Assembly: GCF_002775205.1 (NCBI RefSeq)
Contig: NC_036456.1
Location: 10,877,463-10,941,462 of the forward strand
Reading direction: 5' to 3'
Length of the DNA stretch: 64,000 nt
Source of the DNA: Xiphophorus maculatus
Taxonomy: Eukaryota; Chordata; Actinopteri; Cyprinodontiformes; Poeciliidae
Shown here piece after piece: positions 21,780-33,799 of the stretch. The position numbers and the translations under genes were made by a program. Below the pieces are notes generated by a model, which ran no database searches, was not told the origin of the DNA, and was given only the letters and a program-made list of their open reading frames with translations. Position 1 is the first letter of the stretch. Every line of letters starts with the position of its first letter.

Positions 21780-24700
21780 TTAATCGTTTCTGGAGCTGAA
21801 GTGAATGAAGAAGGTCCTGATCTCTTTGGGTGAGATGGTGACGGTGAAACCCTGATTCCTCTTATGTTGGTCATTTTCTAAAACAGAAGGCGAGAAATAT
21901 TTTTAATTAAAAAGAAAAAGTCTAATTTCTTTCCTGTCTCGTTTGGACCATTCCTCACTTTTCCCGGAGGTGTCCGCAGTTTTCCACCTCCACCTTTGCA
22001 GGCTTGTGATATTCCAGGTCCCTGTAAGCGAACGCTCGTCCAGGTCCCGCACTTCCCCGAGCCCCTTTAAAACGTCCTGATCGCAAGAGAAGAGTCGGTC
22101 AAATAAAGTCCCGCCAAAATGCAAAGAAGTTTGTTGCTTGCAACATGACAAAGTGTGAATTGTTTTACATCGATACATCCACGTTTTATTTGTGTTTTTG
22201 CAACTGTACCTTTAGGTTTACTGTGACTGGCTTGGAAAGCTCGGGGTCCTCTCCCTCCTCAAACAGATGCACGACTCTCAGCAGAACCCGATCGTAGTCC
22301 GGCTCAGAGCGCACCTCCCTTCCTGTTTACATTTCAAACAGTGACGACAAAAACGCATGAGAAAAACATCTGAATGTTAAGAAAATCTGCAGATGCGTCA
22401 TCCAGTCACAGAGAACCTGAATGCAGGTGGCTCAGGTGAAGATCGTGGTCGGAGGTGTAGTTCCATCCTGGGATGCTGAGGCTGAGCAGGTGGAGGTTGG
22501 GAGGCAGAACAACTGGAGGCACCGGGGAGTTAAATCTGGACTCTTTGTCCTTCCAGGACTTACCTATTAAAAAAGACAAGACAGCTTTTTAAACTCAAGC
22601 TAACAAAAAAGCTCAAGCTAACAAGAACATGTTGTTTGTTTGTTTCTTATGCAAAAATGCACAAAGGCATCAGGTCACTGCAATCTGACAATTTTGTAGC
22701 TTGATCAGTGACGGGTCAGTCAGAAATGTAAGAATTTCACCTTTTTCCCGATCGGTGAATGCAAGAACACTTTATTTTCATATGAGGTGTTTAAAATGGA
22801 AGAAAGCACCAAATGTGTAAGAGGCTATTAAAAAATAAAACAGTTTTCTACAGCAAGTCTAAGCTTATCTGAGGTTCATTCAGGTAAGAGCGAGCCAGAC
22901 TTCCAGCAGACAACAGGAAGGCTAAAAGGAGTACAATAAACACTGCTCTGTTTTATCCTTATCAGTCGGTTTTATGATAAAACAATGGTTTGCAAATGTT
23001 GGCAGCTTTTTTGAAATTGTAATAGAATTTACATTCTCTAGAAAACGCACACAGAGACTGCCATTCTAACTATGCTATGCAAACTGCGCTAATATAAGAT
23101 GCTAACGCCAGTGCTCCATTTTTTAAGATAAGATAAGATTTATTGTCATTATCATCAACAGATTACGAGATTGAGATTTGCTCGACTCGAGTTAAGATGC
23201 AGGTTATGTGTATAATGGCCAGTAAATTTTGTCAGTTGTAGGTGTTTTTAACCGCGCAAAGTGGAAAAGACAAACTTCGAGTCGGTGAGCACAAAGCCGC
23301 TGCGTCTACGCGCGCCGCCATCTTGAGTAAAAATCCTGATTTGCTTCTGATAAGAAAAATAATGCCTACTAAAAGCAGTAAGTCTAGAGAAAATGTTCTC
23401 AACGTTGTTCTTATATGCTCTTACAGTTGTAACTTTCAAACTTTTCAACAGTCATAGACTTCCTTATGTAATCAAATGTTATTATCTTTAATTCATGAAA
23501 CTCCACAATGCCAAAGTTGGCCTTTAATTTGAAAAAGAATATTTCACATTATCCCTTTAATAATAATTATAATGTGATCAACTTGCTAACCCAAGTTTAT
23601 CCAAGTTTGATCTGTGGACAAACTTGCGTTAGCACTATTTCAAAATCTTTAATGCTTTGAGAAATCTGAAATGGCTTATCCTTCAATAAAAACAGATTCT
23701 TCAAAGCAGAGTTTGTGATCTCTCTATAGCTTTAATCATGCTTTGACAACAATCTAAATGAGACGTTGTACTAAGCAAGTACAAACGGTCTATTGTTAAA
23801 GATGTTTGGGTTTATCTGCAGGTTCTGTCAGTAAAGTAAAACCCCAAACTATCAACAAGGTAGACAAAAACAGCAATTTAAAAAAAAATAAGATACTTTG
23901 TAATTATTCATCAATATTAAAACCCTTTACAATAAAATAATTTTGAACTTTAAGACAAAATGTCTTGAAGACAAATTCAACTCAAACCAGCATCGGCAGA
24001 TCAGCGTGTCTCCTTCCTATGAAGATACTTACTAGGCCGGTCTATTGGCATGACGACGGGTCTGTGCTGCAGCTCTACCGCCCCCCTCTGGTACAGCTTG
24101 GATGTTGCAGCCACAGAACCAAGGATCATCCAAAGGGTGGGCCTCACAACCGAGCTGTCGTTCAGCGTGAGGTTGTAGCCGAGGTTCCACTGCAAGTTGT
24201 TCCAAAGTCGGCGATGGAGCATCACCTGAGAGAAAATGAACACTTTCTAAAATACGTCTGTGACTGGAAATCACAAAGCGAGTGGCAGTTAGTGTTTCGT
24301 TGTTACCTCTAGCTGTCCGTCGGCTTGACTGGAGACGCCGTGAGCTCTGTCGCTGAGGAGCACCAGGCGGCTGATGTCGTCCTGGATGTAGGTCGTTCGG
24401 ACCATGGGGAAGTAATTCTGCAGACAGGGAAATGGAGCATATTTACCACCAAACACCAAACCTGAAAAAGCACACCGTTTGTCAAATATCTTACCCTTGC
24501 TACAGTGTTATTGGTGAACTTCTTGTAGGTTCTCTTCATCATTTGGTAGCCATTGTCATCCGAGTACAGAGTCCTGTTGTTGTTGAGGGAGGAGCTGCTT
24601 CTGAGGACCACCTCTGTGTTGAGGCGCAGGGGGCCCAGAGAGTAGGTCTGCTCCAGCCTGTGGCACCAGGGCCCGGCCTCCGAATACTCTGGGACGCGCG

Positions 24701-27700
24701 TGGTGATCGAGTAGGCGTAGTCCTCATCACCGTCCTCTCTAGAGAGGTCAATCAGAGTTGGTCGTCCACCATAGAAGGAGATGAAATCTTCTTGGTTACA
24801 CCGCATAAACACAAAGTCTGACCAAGTATTTTTGATCTAGTTTCTAGTGCAAATATCTCAGTACAAAACTAACGTTTCGTCAAGAAATAGTCAGAATATT
24901 GATAACAAAAAGTACTAGCTCAACTGGCAAAATATTTAACTTAGAACTAGCACTTTCTCATCAATATTAAGCAATTATTGACCTAAAAAGCTCCTATATC
25001 TTCCTCGAAGGTTACTTGTAATCAGGTTTGTCCTATTTCAAGTGTACTAAGACATTTACAGTAGAACCTTGACCAAAAATACTTGATACGATTTTGTGTT
25101 TTAGCAGTGTACGTAGTTCCAATCTCCAGTCACCGACCTGTAGAACCGCTGCCTGATCTCGGTGAGCACCTTTCCCGGGATTATCTCCATTTCCACGGCC
25201 TTATAGGCCCGAACAGCCGACCCGTTAGCGCTGAAGATGTAGTTATCAGAGATGGGTCCTGCTTTCACGTCTCCATTCGCGTCATATTCCCAGAAGTCCT
25301 GCGTCATCATGATTCGCCTTTGCTCCTTTCTGCCGGTGAAGAAGCACAAGCCGTTTTCCCAGAGAGGCATTTTAGTTTATGTTGCACACTTAATAATTAA
25401 TCAGTTTGATTTTCGCATGTTCTTTTATTGTTGAAAACTATTAACAACAGACAAACTCGACAGTGAGCGCCTGCCGCTAATCAGCCGTTACGGCGCTGAA
25501 TAGCCGTTGGCTCGCTGAGTCAGGAATGCTCACTGTATAAAGCCCTTCAGTTTGAATAGAAGTGCAGCTTAAAAATAATTTCTATAATCAAACAGAAGTC
25601 TTTAAATAAAGTAAGAAAGGAGAGGGGTTGAATTATTTCTAATGTCCATTCTGTCACATTTATTTCATACAAATGAACAATGGAGGGAGGTTCGACATAA
25701 AAATCAAGTAGATTTAATTATTCAGACTGGTAGATTTTCCTTCATGACCAAATCAACAGACAAACTCTCTCTGCTGGAACTACATCCTGTTGAAAACGTG
25801 TAAAATGCTAAGTGCCCTGTCAACATGAGAGGAACGTCTGGTTGTTTAGGAGGTGTAAAACTCACAGGTAGGTGGCGCTGTGCAGGAGGTTGGTGTCCTG
25901 GTCAAACATGAGTTTGTAGCAGCCGTTCATAACGGGCAGAAGCCGCCTTCCCGTTTTCCTCCAGTCCCTCACATGCCGCCGCTCGAACGCAACTCCTTGA
26001 GCTTCGTAGGTGCGCTTGCACTTGAACTTCCCAGAACACAGCGTCTCAGAAAACTGGATCGAGTACTTCCTGTGCTGAAGGCCGCCGAGCTGCACCACAA
26101 AGAAGAGGTCGTAGGAGGCGTTGCACTGTGCCGACCTCTGGATCTGCGACACAGAAGGAGAGAGAGAGAAAGTTGACGTCAGAAGGTGATGGTTGCACTA
26201 AATTACCTCAAACAGGAGGAGACTTTCATGGACCTGCACAGGGACGGGCTGTCCGTCGTCGTCATGGACGACTGCGCTCGGGAAGGTTACAGTCATGTTA
26301 ACGACAGAGGTGATGTTCCACGCCAGCGGGTTGTAAATGATCACGTGTTGCTCCAGAGCCTGACCGGCACCTAAAATAGGAACATAAATAAACATCCGCA
26401 ACTGAATGCTGGAGAAAGCCATTTGTTTCCTGAACCCCATCAAAGTTCTGTTAAACCAAAGAGGTGATGTCAGAAACACGAGGCATGAAGAAGAAGAAAT
26501 CGAAAAGTCAGACGCAACAAAAACTTTCTCAGAGTTTCAGGAATAAGCGCGTGGACTTGATTTAAAGTTGAAGAATTTGGAGCTAGCAACTTGCTTTTCA
26601 CCATCTCATCACCACAGCATGACGCTGCCTCCACCGTACCTCGGTTTGTACAATGTTCTCAGTTACAAGATAAGAGAAAAACCATCAAAAAATAAACCTT
26701 GTGCAATGTTTTCTTGGTTTGTCGCTTTCAGAAGTCCACATGCCGAGTTATGTTTAATTCAAAGTTTTATTCCAGTGACAAAACCTACTTACATGGTGTT
26801 AATTATTTATTATAATAATGCATAAGAACCCAATTCTGGGGACGCGTCACTTCGGGGTGGGTGATTTGGGCTTCAAAATTAATCATAATATTTTATGGTG
26901 CTAATATTATGTCAAAAAACAATTTAAAAAGCTATTTATTCCATCTTTTTTAGGTAAAATGTACATGAAATACACTTCTTCAGGAAGTCAGTTTCTTAAA
27001 TCATACTGCTCACTGTAACTGCATTTAACCATATTTTCAAATTTATTGATATTTATAGACGCTCTCATGGAGCAAATGGTGGAGAAAAAAAGTAAAAATA
27101 ACAGTTCCGGGGTTCTTTTTTTCTTTCAAAAATCATGATTTGGAATTTATCAAGTCAACGACAAATCAAAACGATCATAATGAGAAATTTCTCACGCCAA
27201 GCAATACAATAAATATCATCCCAGGAATGTACGTTCATAAAAAAATGGAAGGGTTTCAGCTCGTACCTTTTCCCTGGAAGCTTCTGCTGGGAGCGCCGGA
27301 GACGTCCAGGTTCTGCGGCAGCAGGAAGAGCGCGGCTAGAAGCTCCTCAGCTCCCATCATGCCTTGCAGCAGGTGCTGCACGTACATTTCCGCCACTTTG
27401 GGAGACTCGGTACCAGTGATGCCGTCATGGTGCTGGACCTGGAAAGAATTACAGTACGTATCAATTCCCATTCACTTCTTCATGTTAAATGATATCTTTG
27501 CGCATCATGATTTGGATGCAAAAGCCGAGGCGGATCACCTCGGAGACAGCCCAGCGCAGAGCCCTGAGTTTCTCCAGAGCCCAGTCTTTAGCTACCGGTC
27601 CGTCTGGGAAGCTGATCCGGTAGCGGGTGAAGAGCGTCTCTGCTGCGCGCAGCCGGGAACTGGCCCGCCTCGCCACTCCCTTCAGGACATTTCTAGAAGC

Positions 27701-30700
27701 GTAAAACCCCGTCCATGCCTGAAAGGGCTCTGGGAAACGCAGCAAAAACACTTCCTGTATGTGTGCATGTTACTCGCAACTGTCAGGGTTCATCTGGAAA
27801 TTAAAAACTTTTCCACACTCAAATTTTCAGAGTTTGTAGTCCTGAACGACAGTTTTCAAGATAACAAATACTTAAGTTTACAATAAATTTATGGCAATGA
27901 TGGGAATAAAGTCTGGAAAAACAAATATTCCTTCATTTGTGAAAGAATTTCCAACTTCCCATCATTTACTCTGCGAAAATAAACACTGCTTACACACACC
28001 TGTAGAATATGGTAGAAAATCCTCACTCCCACGGACATCCCAGGTAAGATTTGATTGGTGGACTGACTGGAAGTACTCGCTCAGCGTTGCATACTGCACC
28101 GTTACGCCAAACTCCTTGCTGTTCTGGTTGATGTACGTCATCAGAGGGTCCATGTTCCTGAACTGCACTGATGAGTTGTAAAACTGTTTGTCGCAGCCCT
28201 AAAAAAACAAACAAACAAACAAAAAAAACAACAAAGATTCTGAAACTGACTTCAAGACTAAAACCCTTTCCAGGATAAAAATCAGGAAAATGACAGTTTG
28301 CATTCCCCCACCCAAGGCCAGAGCAAATGGTTGGTCCTGAACCACGCAGCCCTCTGCTTGATGTTCTCCGCCATGGTCTGAGCGTACGCGTGCACCGTCT
28401 CCTTGGTGACGGGGAGGCTCATGTTGGGGTAGACTCCATCTTTGGGGGGATCCGGGAACAAAGCGACGCCGTTCCAGTAGAAACCGGATCTGAGGTGGAA
28501 GAGCAAGCTTTTAGTTATTAAAACTGGAGTAAATTAGGTTTTGCTATGCTAACAAACGGAACCAGGTTTCTTGTGGAGGTTTGGTTGTGGATGGTGGTTA
28601 TGCTTAGTACTGACTCAATATGAATGGATGCCATACTTTTTAGATTTTATTAGTAAAAACCCATTGAAAACTATAGATGCATCTCTTCCCTATTATTCTC
28701 TACTTTTTGTTGGTCCATCGTATTAAATCCCAATAAAATACAATAAAGGTTGTGCTTTTAAAGTGACACAATGAAGAAAAGTTAAAGGGTACAAATCACT
28801 TTGTAAGGCACTGTAGTTAAAGAAAGAAATATTAACATAAAGCACCTGTTGGAGAACGGTATGTGAGACGGCGTGCAGTAGCTGTACTGGTCCATGGTGT
28901 GTGTGAAGATCTCCTGTTGGGCTTTCAAAGAGGGAGACCCTCTCCACACAAACTGAAGTTTCTGAAGTCAGAAAACAACCAGTTAGCAAAACACCTCAAT
29001 CCGCTTCCTATTGCAGTCTGCAGGGCCAAGGCCACCTTGTTTTTCTGCATGCCGTCTTTGAGGTCATAGTCGATGCGAGAGATGAGGTGAGCGTTGAACC
29101 CAGCCAGGGAGAACAGCACCGGCGTGGTGGCCGAGGCGCCAAACGGATCCACGTGCCAGGAGAACTGCGGACGCACGCCGAACGTTTGGTACAGGAAGCC
29201 GTGGCCCTCTGAAATGACGGCAGAGTCAGCAGGACGGGTGAGTCTCGACGGCAAACCCGCGGGGACCGAGAGGAGCAGGAGTAGGGTTACCGGTCAGCTG
29301 CAAGATCTCGTCTTCCAGGTCCGTCACCGCCTCATCGTGCATCACTTGGCCTCCGATGATGAACTCCAGGCGACCTTCTTTCACGAGCTGCCGGACCTAG
29401 ATGGGTGAATTCACAAGTTCAGCTTAAATCCTGCAGCAAAGTAATATTAATCACTCACCAGGACAAATAACACCCAAAAGACAAGGTTTTCTTAATTCAT
29501 TTCGATTTTTAAGGAAATCTTTCAAAGGAAGGTAACTTAATAATGAGTCAAATGCAGTTTGAAACTGGTTTAATTCCTTAAGGTCATGTTGCAGTTGTAT
29601 TTTGTTCCGTAAGTTCATGTAAACCAACTATTTTTTAGCCAACATTTCAAAATACCAAAAGATCTTTTAAACTTCTGATGCTGCATTCAAGGCTAACTGG
29701 GAATTTAGAAGTCAGTTTTGCAGAACAGGTTTATCTGGGACTGTATGTCTCTTTGGTGGTGTGGGAAGGTGGGATTGAGGCGGTGAGCACAAATAGACGG
29801 TTGCCCAGGGCATCATACATGCGAGAACTGCCACTGATCTCAGTCACAGAAAATATATGCTTTTATGGTGAGTAAATAAAAACTCTGGAGCCACATTTCT
29901 CTGTTTACATTTGGCCTCCAAGGTGCCAGTCATGGTGCTTTTAATTCATAATAACAAAACAAAACGGCATTTATTGCAAGGAGGTTAGCTTTCAAGAGCT
30001 GTAGTAAAAGAAAAATGATTACAGTATGCCTGCCTGTAACAGTCAGAACCAGAGGTGGGCGGATCGATCCAAAAATATCAATACTGACGTGTTGATAAGA
30101 TTGATATTTTTGTGGATTCCCTCTCGAAACTGTATTTTATGTTTGTATTGTAGTTTCTCAACTCTATCATAAAAAGATTTTGCTGTGATTTGCTCTCAGA
30201 AACTTATTTTTTGTACTTTTTAGAAAATAATCCACACAAATTTGCTTTGTTTTTAGGTGCTTATCGTGTAAACATATCATTTTGTAGACGCCTGTCCTGG
30301 GATTTAATAAAAACAAATTATTCAAAGAAAAAACTACAACACTGCCTAAAAGTCAGAAGTTTGTTGATACACTTAATTAATAAGTATCGGTACTGGTATC
30401 AGTATCAGCAACACCGATATTATATTTACTTGGTATCGGATCAATGCCGAAATATGCAGCGTCGCCCACTTCTAGTCAGTAGAAGATAGCTAATCATGTG
30501 ATTGTAGATGCGCGTCCATACTTGTTTCTTTTGAGTGTCGGAGGCCACCGAGTCCCACCACAGTCTGAAAAACTCCTGCTCCACAGAGATAAACCTGCGC
30601 TCCTTCACCTTTGACAGCTCCTCCGTCACGCTGCTGTACACGTTGGCCGCGTAGGCGTGCATGCTCTCCTGCAGGACACACTCATGTTTAGAATAAAATA

Positions 30701-30874
30701 AAACGGCGCTCTATGGGATGACTGTAGCATGAACACAACAACCTGGATGGTGTACACCCAGCCTACATCCATGTGGCTGTGAGGAATCACAAATGTTTGA
30801 ATGGGCTGGTCCTCTCCGGAAGTTTTACCCGAACAGAACCAGAAAACGAACACGATGAGGGATAAAAGATGCAT
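21780..30874 (-). CDS. man2b2: Epididymis-specific/lysosomal alpha-mannosidase (GH38), 1014 aa, 19 exons
   Basis: Exons: 30743-30874, 30522-30668, 29291-29396, 29036-29208, 28846-28961, 28312-28489, 28000-28198, 27539-27729, 27267-27438, 26234-26370, 25866-26143, 25138-25329, 24495-24738, 24307-24417, 24033-24225, 22417-22563, 22210-22322, 21959-22076, 21780-21877. They sum to 3045 bases and stay in frame. Similarity to human MAN2B2 (about 1009 aa) is collinear from signal peptide to the C-terminal [12 protein letters not shown] hydrophobic signal covers residues 1-20. GH38 active-site motifs are intact: HSHMD (zinc ligands His34 and Asp36), WHVDPFG (Asp149, expected nucleophile) and QHHDGITG (His417/418). 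The mammalian enzyme is a soluble lysosomal exoglycosidase that removes core alpha-1,6-mannose from N-glycan remnants. Several NxS/T sites fit a glycosylated lysosomal protein. No break or missing residue was seen, so it is probably functional. Confidence 0.97.
23124..23185. mobile_element. Short retroelement-tail fragment in a man2b2 intron
   Basis: AAGATAAGATAAGATTTATT followed by GTCATTATCATCAACAGATT resembles the AAGAT-repeat 3' end of a widespread teleost retroelement. Only the tail survives. It lies between exons 15 and 16. Confidence 0.45.
26595..26645 (-). pseudogene. Very short Tc1-like remnant in a man2b2 intron
   Basis: On the minus strand the bases read as GGAGGCAGCGTCATGCTGTG, the well-conserved Tc1 segment that encodes a GGSVMLWG-type peptide. 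About 50 bases are recognisable and no flanking element was found. It lies between exons 9 and 10. Confidence 0.4.
28690..28815 (+). mobile_element. Tc1-type transposon 3' end in a man2b2 intron
   Basis: The segment contains AAATCCCAATAAAATACAAT and ends with AAGGCACTGTA. I recognise it as the terminal part of a common fish Tc1-like element. A second diverged copy of the same end is at 62829-62922. It lies between exons 5 and 6 of man2b2, just upstream in plus coordinates of exon 5. Confidence 0.6.
30049..30473. mobile_element. hAT-like MITE in a man2b2 intron
   Basis: The left end CCAGAGGTGGGCGG and the right end CGCCCACTTCT form an imperfect terminal inverted repeat. The flanks AGTCAGAA (30041-30048) and AGTCAGTA (30474-30481) match at seven of eight bases, as expected for an 8-bp hAT target duplication. 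The interior is AT-rich with GTATCGG-type motifs and no coding capacity. It ends about 50 bases from exon 2 of man2b2, on the donor side. Confidence 0.65.
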
Positions 30875-31972
30875 TTTGTCAGCTCAAAAAGGCGACAGGA
30901 GCTTTGGCGATGAGCTCCCTAGCGTTCACCAACACTTCCTCGTTTCCTTATTATTGTTTTGTAAAGAGCATGTGACTGGACTCGCCTCCTTTACAGTCAG
31001 CCGCCGGTTGACGTAGGTGGCAGCGTCGACCAAGCGGCGTGGGAGGAGTTTAGCAACTGTAAGAGGTGGACGAAGAGCTTCATTGTTATTGGTTGAGTGA
31101 AATCCATTTAATGAAAGAAGTAGGGATAAAAATTGAAGAGCACACATGTATCAACAACTCCGCTGTAGTAATCTATTTTTTTTTATTATTATTTTATTAA
31201 CTCTATTTGTTTTGTCAGTATATCAAAAGTTGTGTGCTTCTCACCTACTTGGTTTTAATGCACCTATTATTTTTGTCATTGGTTCAGTAAAATCCATTTA
31301 TTATAAGTTACTTTTTTATATCTTCTTAATAATTTTATTGTTACTGTTTTATTTAAATATACTTATTTTCTGTAACTTCTACAATATTTTGTATGGTTAT
31401 TTTTGCATTTCCCTACATGTTCTTGTTATTTCATCCGTTGTTTAATTTTCGAAACTCAATTTTTACAACTACCACATTTAAACGGATTAATTTTGTGTAA
31501 ATGTAACAATTTCGTGTTAAACTATGAACACAGTATTTTTTAAAAGTTTATTCTGTATTTATTCATTTATTTCTTTTGTTTTATGCTCTTGTTGCTTTTT
31601 GTCATTGGTTTAATAAGGTCAACTGAAACATACACAACATATAGACGCACAGTGCTACTAGTGTATTATTTATTTTATTCTCTCAATTTTTACAACTTGT
31701 GTCACTTGTTGGTTTTTTTGCTTTTATTATTGTGCTATTATTAATATTTTTAGTGGTCATTTTGCAATATTTTCTTTACTCGGTACAAGTTTAAGAGGCT
31801 AACCCCGCCTCCGCCACGCGCCCGTTTGGCTCGCCGGCTGGAAAATGGGGCGCAGCCAATCGTGACGACTCATCCGGCACGCTGGCTGTAACCTCTCCCA
31901 CCGGAAGCAGTCCTGTAAAGTAAACCCTGAGAGCTTCTGGAGGTGACAGGTAGCTTCACATGTAACAAAAAG
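30875..31972. promoter_or_regulatory. Shared upstream region between man2b2 and smim20
   Basis: The two ATG codons face away from each other across 1.1 kb. The man2b2-proximal part (30875-31080) and the smim20-proximal part (31795-31972) are GC-richer. The middle (31140-31790) is very AT-rich and contains only spurious ORFs. An E-box-type CATGTGAC lies at 30969-30976, about 100 bases upstream of the man2b2 start. This looks like two separate core promoters, one at each end, rather than one compact bidirectional promoter. Confidence 0.5.
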
Positions 31973-33648
31973 ATGTCTAAAAACACTAAAATAGTTCTGG
32001 TGTTTGGAGGCTTTATAACGGCGGTGGCCGCCGCGCTTTATCCCATATTTGTCTACCCTCTGACACATAAGGAGGAATACAGTAAGTAACCGCAAAGACT
32101 ATGTTGTAAACAAAGTTTTGTATCATGTTGACGTCTAGTTAAAGTCACAGCTAAACGCAGTGTCGGTTTTTCCATTTAAATAAAATTAACCAATCAGAAT
32201 CGTCTTTGTGTAATTTCACCAATCGTTTTAATGGTTTCTGTTCAACGTCCTCTGGTTTGTCTGGGAGCAACAATGAGAAGTGTTGTTGGAGACGATTTGA
32301 ATGGATTTCTGTATTTTTGCTTGTTTGATTAGACATTCAACTCAATCCAGAATCACTTTATTTACCTAGAAGGAAAATTAAACGTCATAACGGATTATTC
32401 AAGTATCTTAACAAAGTTTGTTGTGAGCTGGAAGAACCTCTGGTAGCAGTCAGCCTTGCAGCGAATCTGAAGAGGCCTCTGACTGAAGACTTGTTAGGAA
32501 ATACAATAATGAGAATTACCAACAACGTGCTAGTGCTTTTCAGGAGTTCATTCATAAAAACATGTGACCGCAGTGTAACATTTAACCTAGATCCTGTTGT
32601 CCTCTGCTAGGAGAAGTCCAGAAGGTGAACCGGGCAGGAATCAACCAGGCCGATATTCAGCCTGCAGGTGAGAAAGCTGCTCAGACTTAAAGTTCTGCCT
32701 GCTTTTATCTAACTTAAATGTCACAATAAATCAGAAAAGCTCAAAGCCAAACAGGATTTTTTCCCCCACAAATTTTTTTTCTAAAGTAGCACTAGTAGCA
32801 ACAGTGTAAGTTTCTCATCCACACAGGTGCAGACATCTAGGTTTATATAACCAGTATGGTGCGAGTACTTGTTCAATATTGATCAGAGCTTATTTACAAT
32901 TATCTGATCCCACCTGGTTCTCATATACAGTGGTTCTCCCAAAATGTACGCCCATGGCACCTCGTGAAATACCAAGAGAGTATCATTAAAAATCAGCTAG
33001 AAAACTGAAAATCCTTTTCTCAATAGGATAAGGATCTAGAACAACCCTTTTAGATCTATAGAACCTCAGAGGGACGAGTCCATTTGAAGAGGAGGTCTAA
33101 CGCAGAGGTGTCAAACTTTTCCGTTCGGCATTTTTTGTTTATATCCCTGCTCCAAAACATAAACTAAATTGTCGAAATGTACTTGATATGCAGTCAATTC
33201 TTCAATAGCAAAGGTGTCCAAAGTCAATCATCAACACCGCTGCACTGCCTGTTTTAGATGTTGCCCTAGTCGGCACACATGAATCAAAACAATTGTTTTC
33301 TAATGAGCTATAGGTAGCATGCTGAGGAGGCGATTAAGTCGTTTGAATCAGCAGTTTTGGAGCTAAGACGCATCAGAAACCTGCAGAGCACTTACATCTA
33401 GGACTAGAGTGAAAAAGAGAGAAGAAGAAAAAAGAAGGAAATGCTATAGAAGAGGAGAAACCTTCTCAGATAGTTATATCCCAATCATTAATGTCAAAAT
33501 AATATAATGCTTCAATTGAGAATTGTCACTGCTATGTGAAAGGTATTCCTGTGTTTTCTGAATTTCTGTGTTTTCATTTTTTTTGGTTTTGTCTTTGTCT
33601 GAAGGTGTGAAGATCTGGTCCGATCCGTTCAAGCCTGCAGAGAAATGA
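31973..33648 (+). CDS. smim20: Small integral membrane protein 20 (MITRAC7; phoenixin precursor), 69 aa
   Basis: Exons 31973-32081, 32611-32667 and 33605-33648 sum to 210 bases, with GT-AG introns in frame. The ATG has A at -3. Human SMIM20 is 67 aa and collinear: FGGF in the membrane segment (about residues 7-28), then EEY, NRAGI and the C-terminal WSDPF. The mammalian protein sits in the inner mitochondrial membrane and stabilises newly made COX1 in the MITRAC assembly intermediate of cytochrome c oxidase. Its C-terminus is also the source of the peptide phoenixin. Here the phoenixin-20 equivalent is residues 45-64, preceded by Arg44, and phoenixin-14 is residues 51-64. After Phe64 comes KPAEK, so the Gly needed for C-terminal amidation in mammals is absent. 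The length and membrane segment support an intact mitochondrial function. Confidence 0.95.
33100..33412. mobile_element. Degenerate, probably nested hAT-like MITE fragments in smim20 intron 2
   Basis: GAGGTGTCAAACTTTT at 33106-33121 and CAAAGGTGTCCAAAGTCAA near 33209 are variants of the end seen intact at 54861-55086. The right part, TTTTGGAGCTAAGACGCATC then AAACCTGCAG, matches the opposite end of the same family. No target duplication remains. Confidence 0.5.
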
Positions 33649-33780
33649 AGGCGGATCATCCCACAGAAGTCCTGCTCACTGATGCTATTGAAATCATGAA
33701 TATGTTTTCGGAGTGCTTGGTGTGTGCCTGAGTGAAATACTTACCGATTGTTCTGACTGCTTTGGATGCGTTTCTACTTA

Positions 33781-33786
33781 AATAAA
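33781..33786 (+). promoter_or_regulatory. smim20: Poly(A) signal AATAAA of smim20
   Basis: A canonical AATAAA 133 bases after the stop codon. Confidence 0.75.
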
Positions 33787-33799
33787 GTCAACCATTAAA

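Noticed and set aside
24432-24821. Plus-strand ORF of 129 codons
   Set aside because: It is the antisense shadow of man2b2 exon 13; the minus-strand frame matches the mannosidase.
27140-27886. Plus-strand ORF of 248 codons, the longest in the window
   Set aside because: It overlaps man2b2 exons 8 and 9 in antisense and joins intron sequence at both ends. The real coding strand is minus.
29094-29408. Plus-strand ORF over 29.1-29.4 kb
   Set aside because: It is antisense to man2b2 exons 3 and 4, with no domain of its own.
31146-31445. Hydrophobic ORF resembling a membrane protein
   Set aside because: It arises from T-rich sequence. The Phe/Leu/Ile bias is what such DNA encodes by chance, and no splice or start evidence exists.
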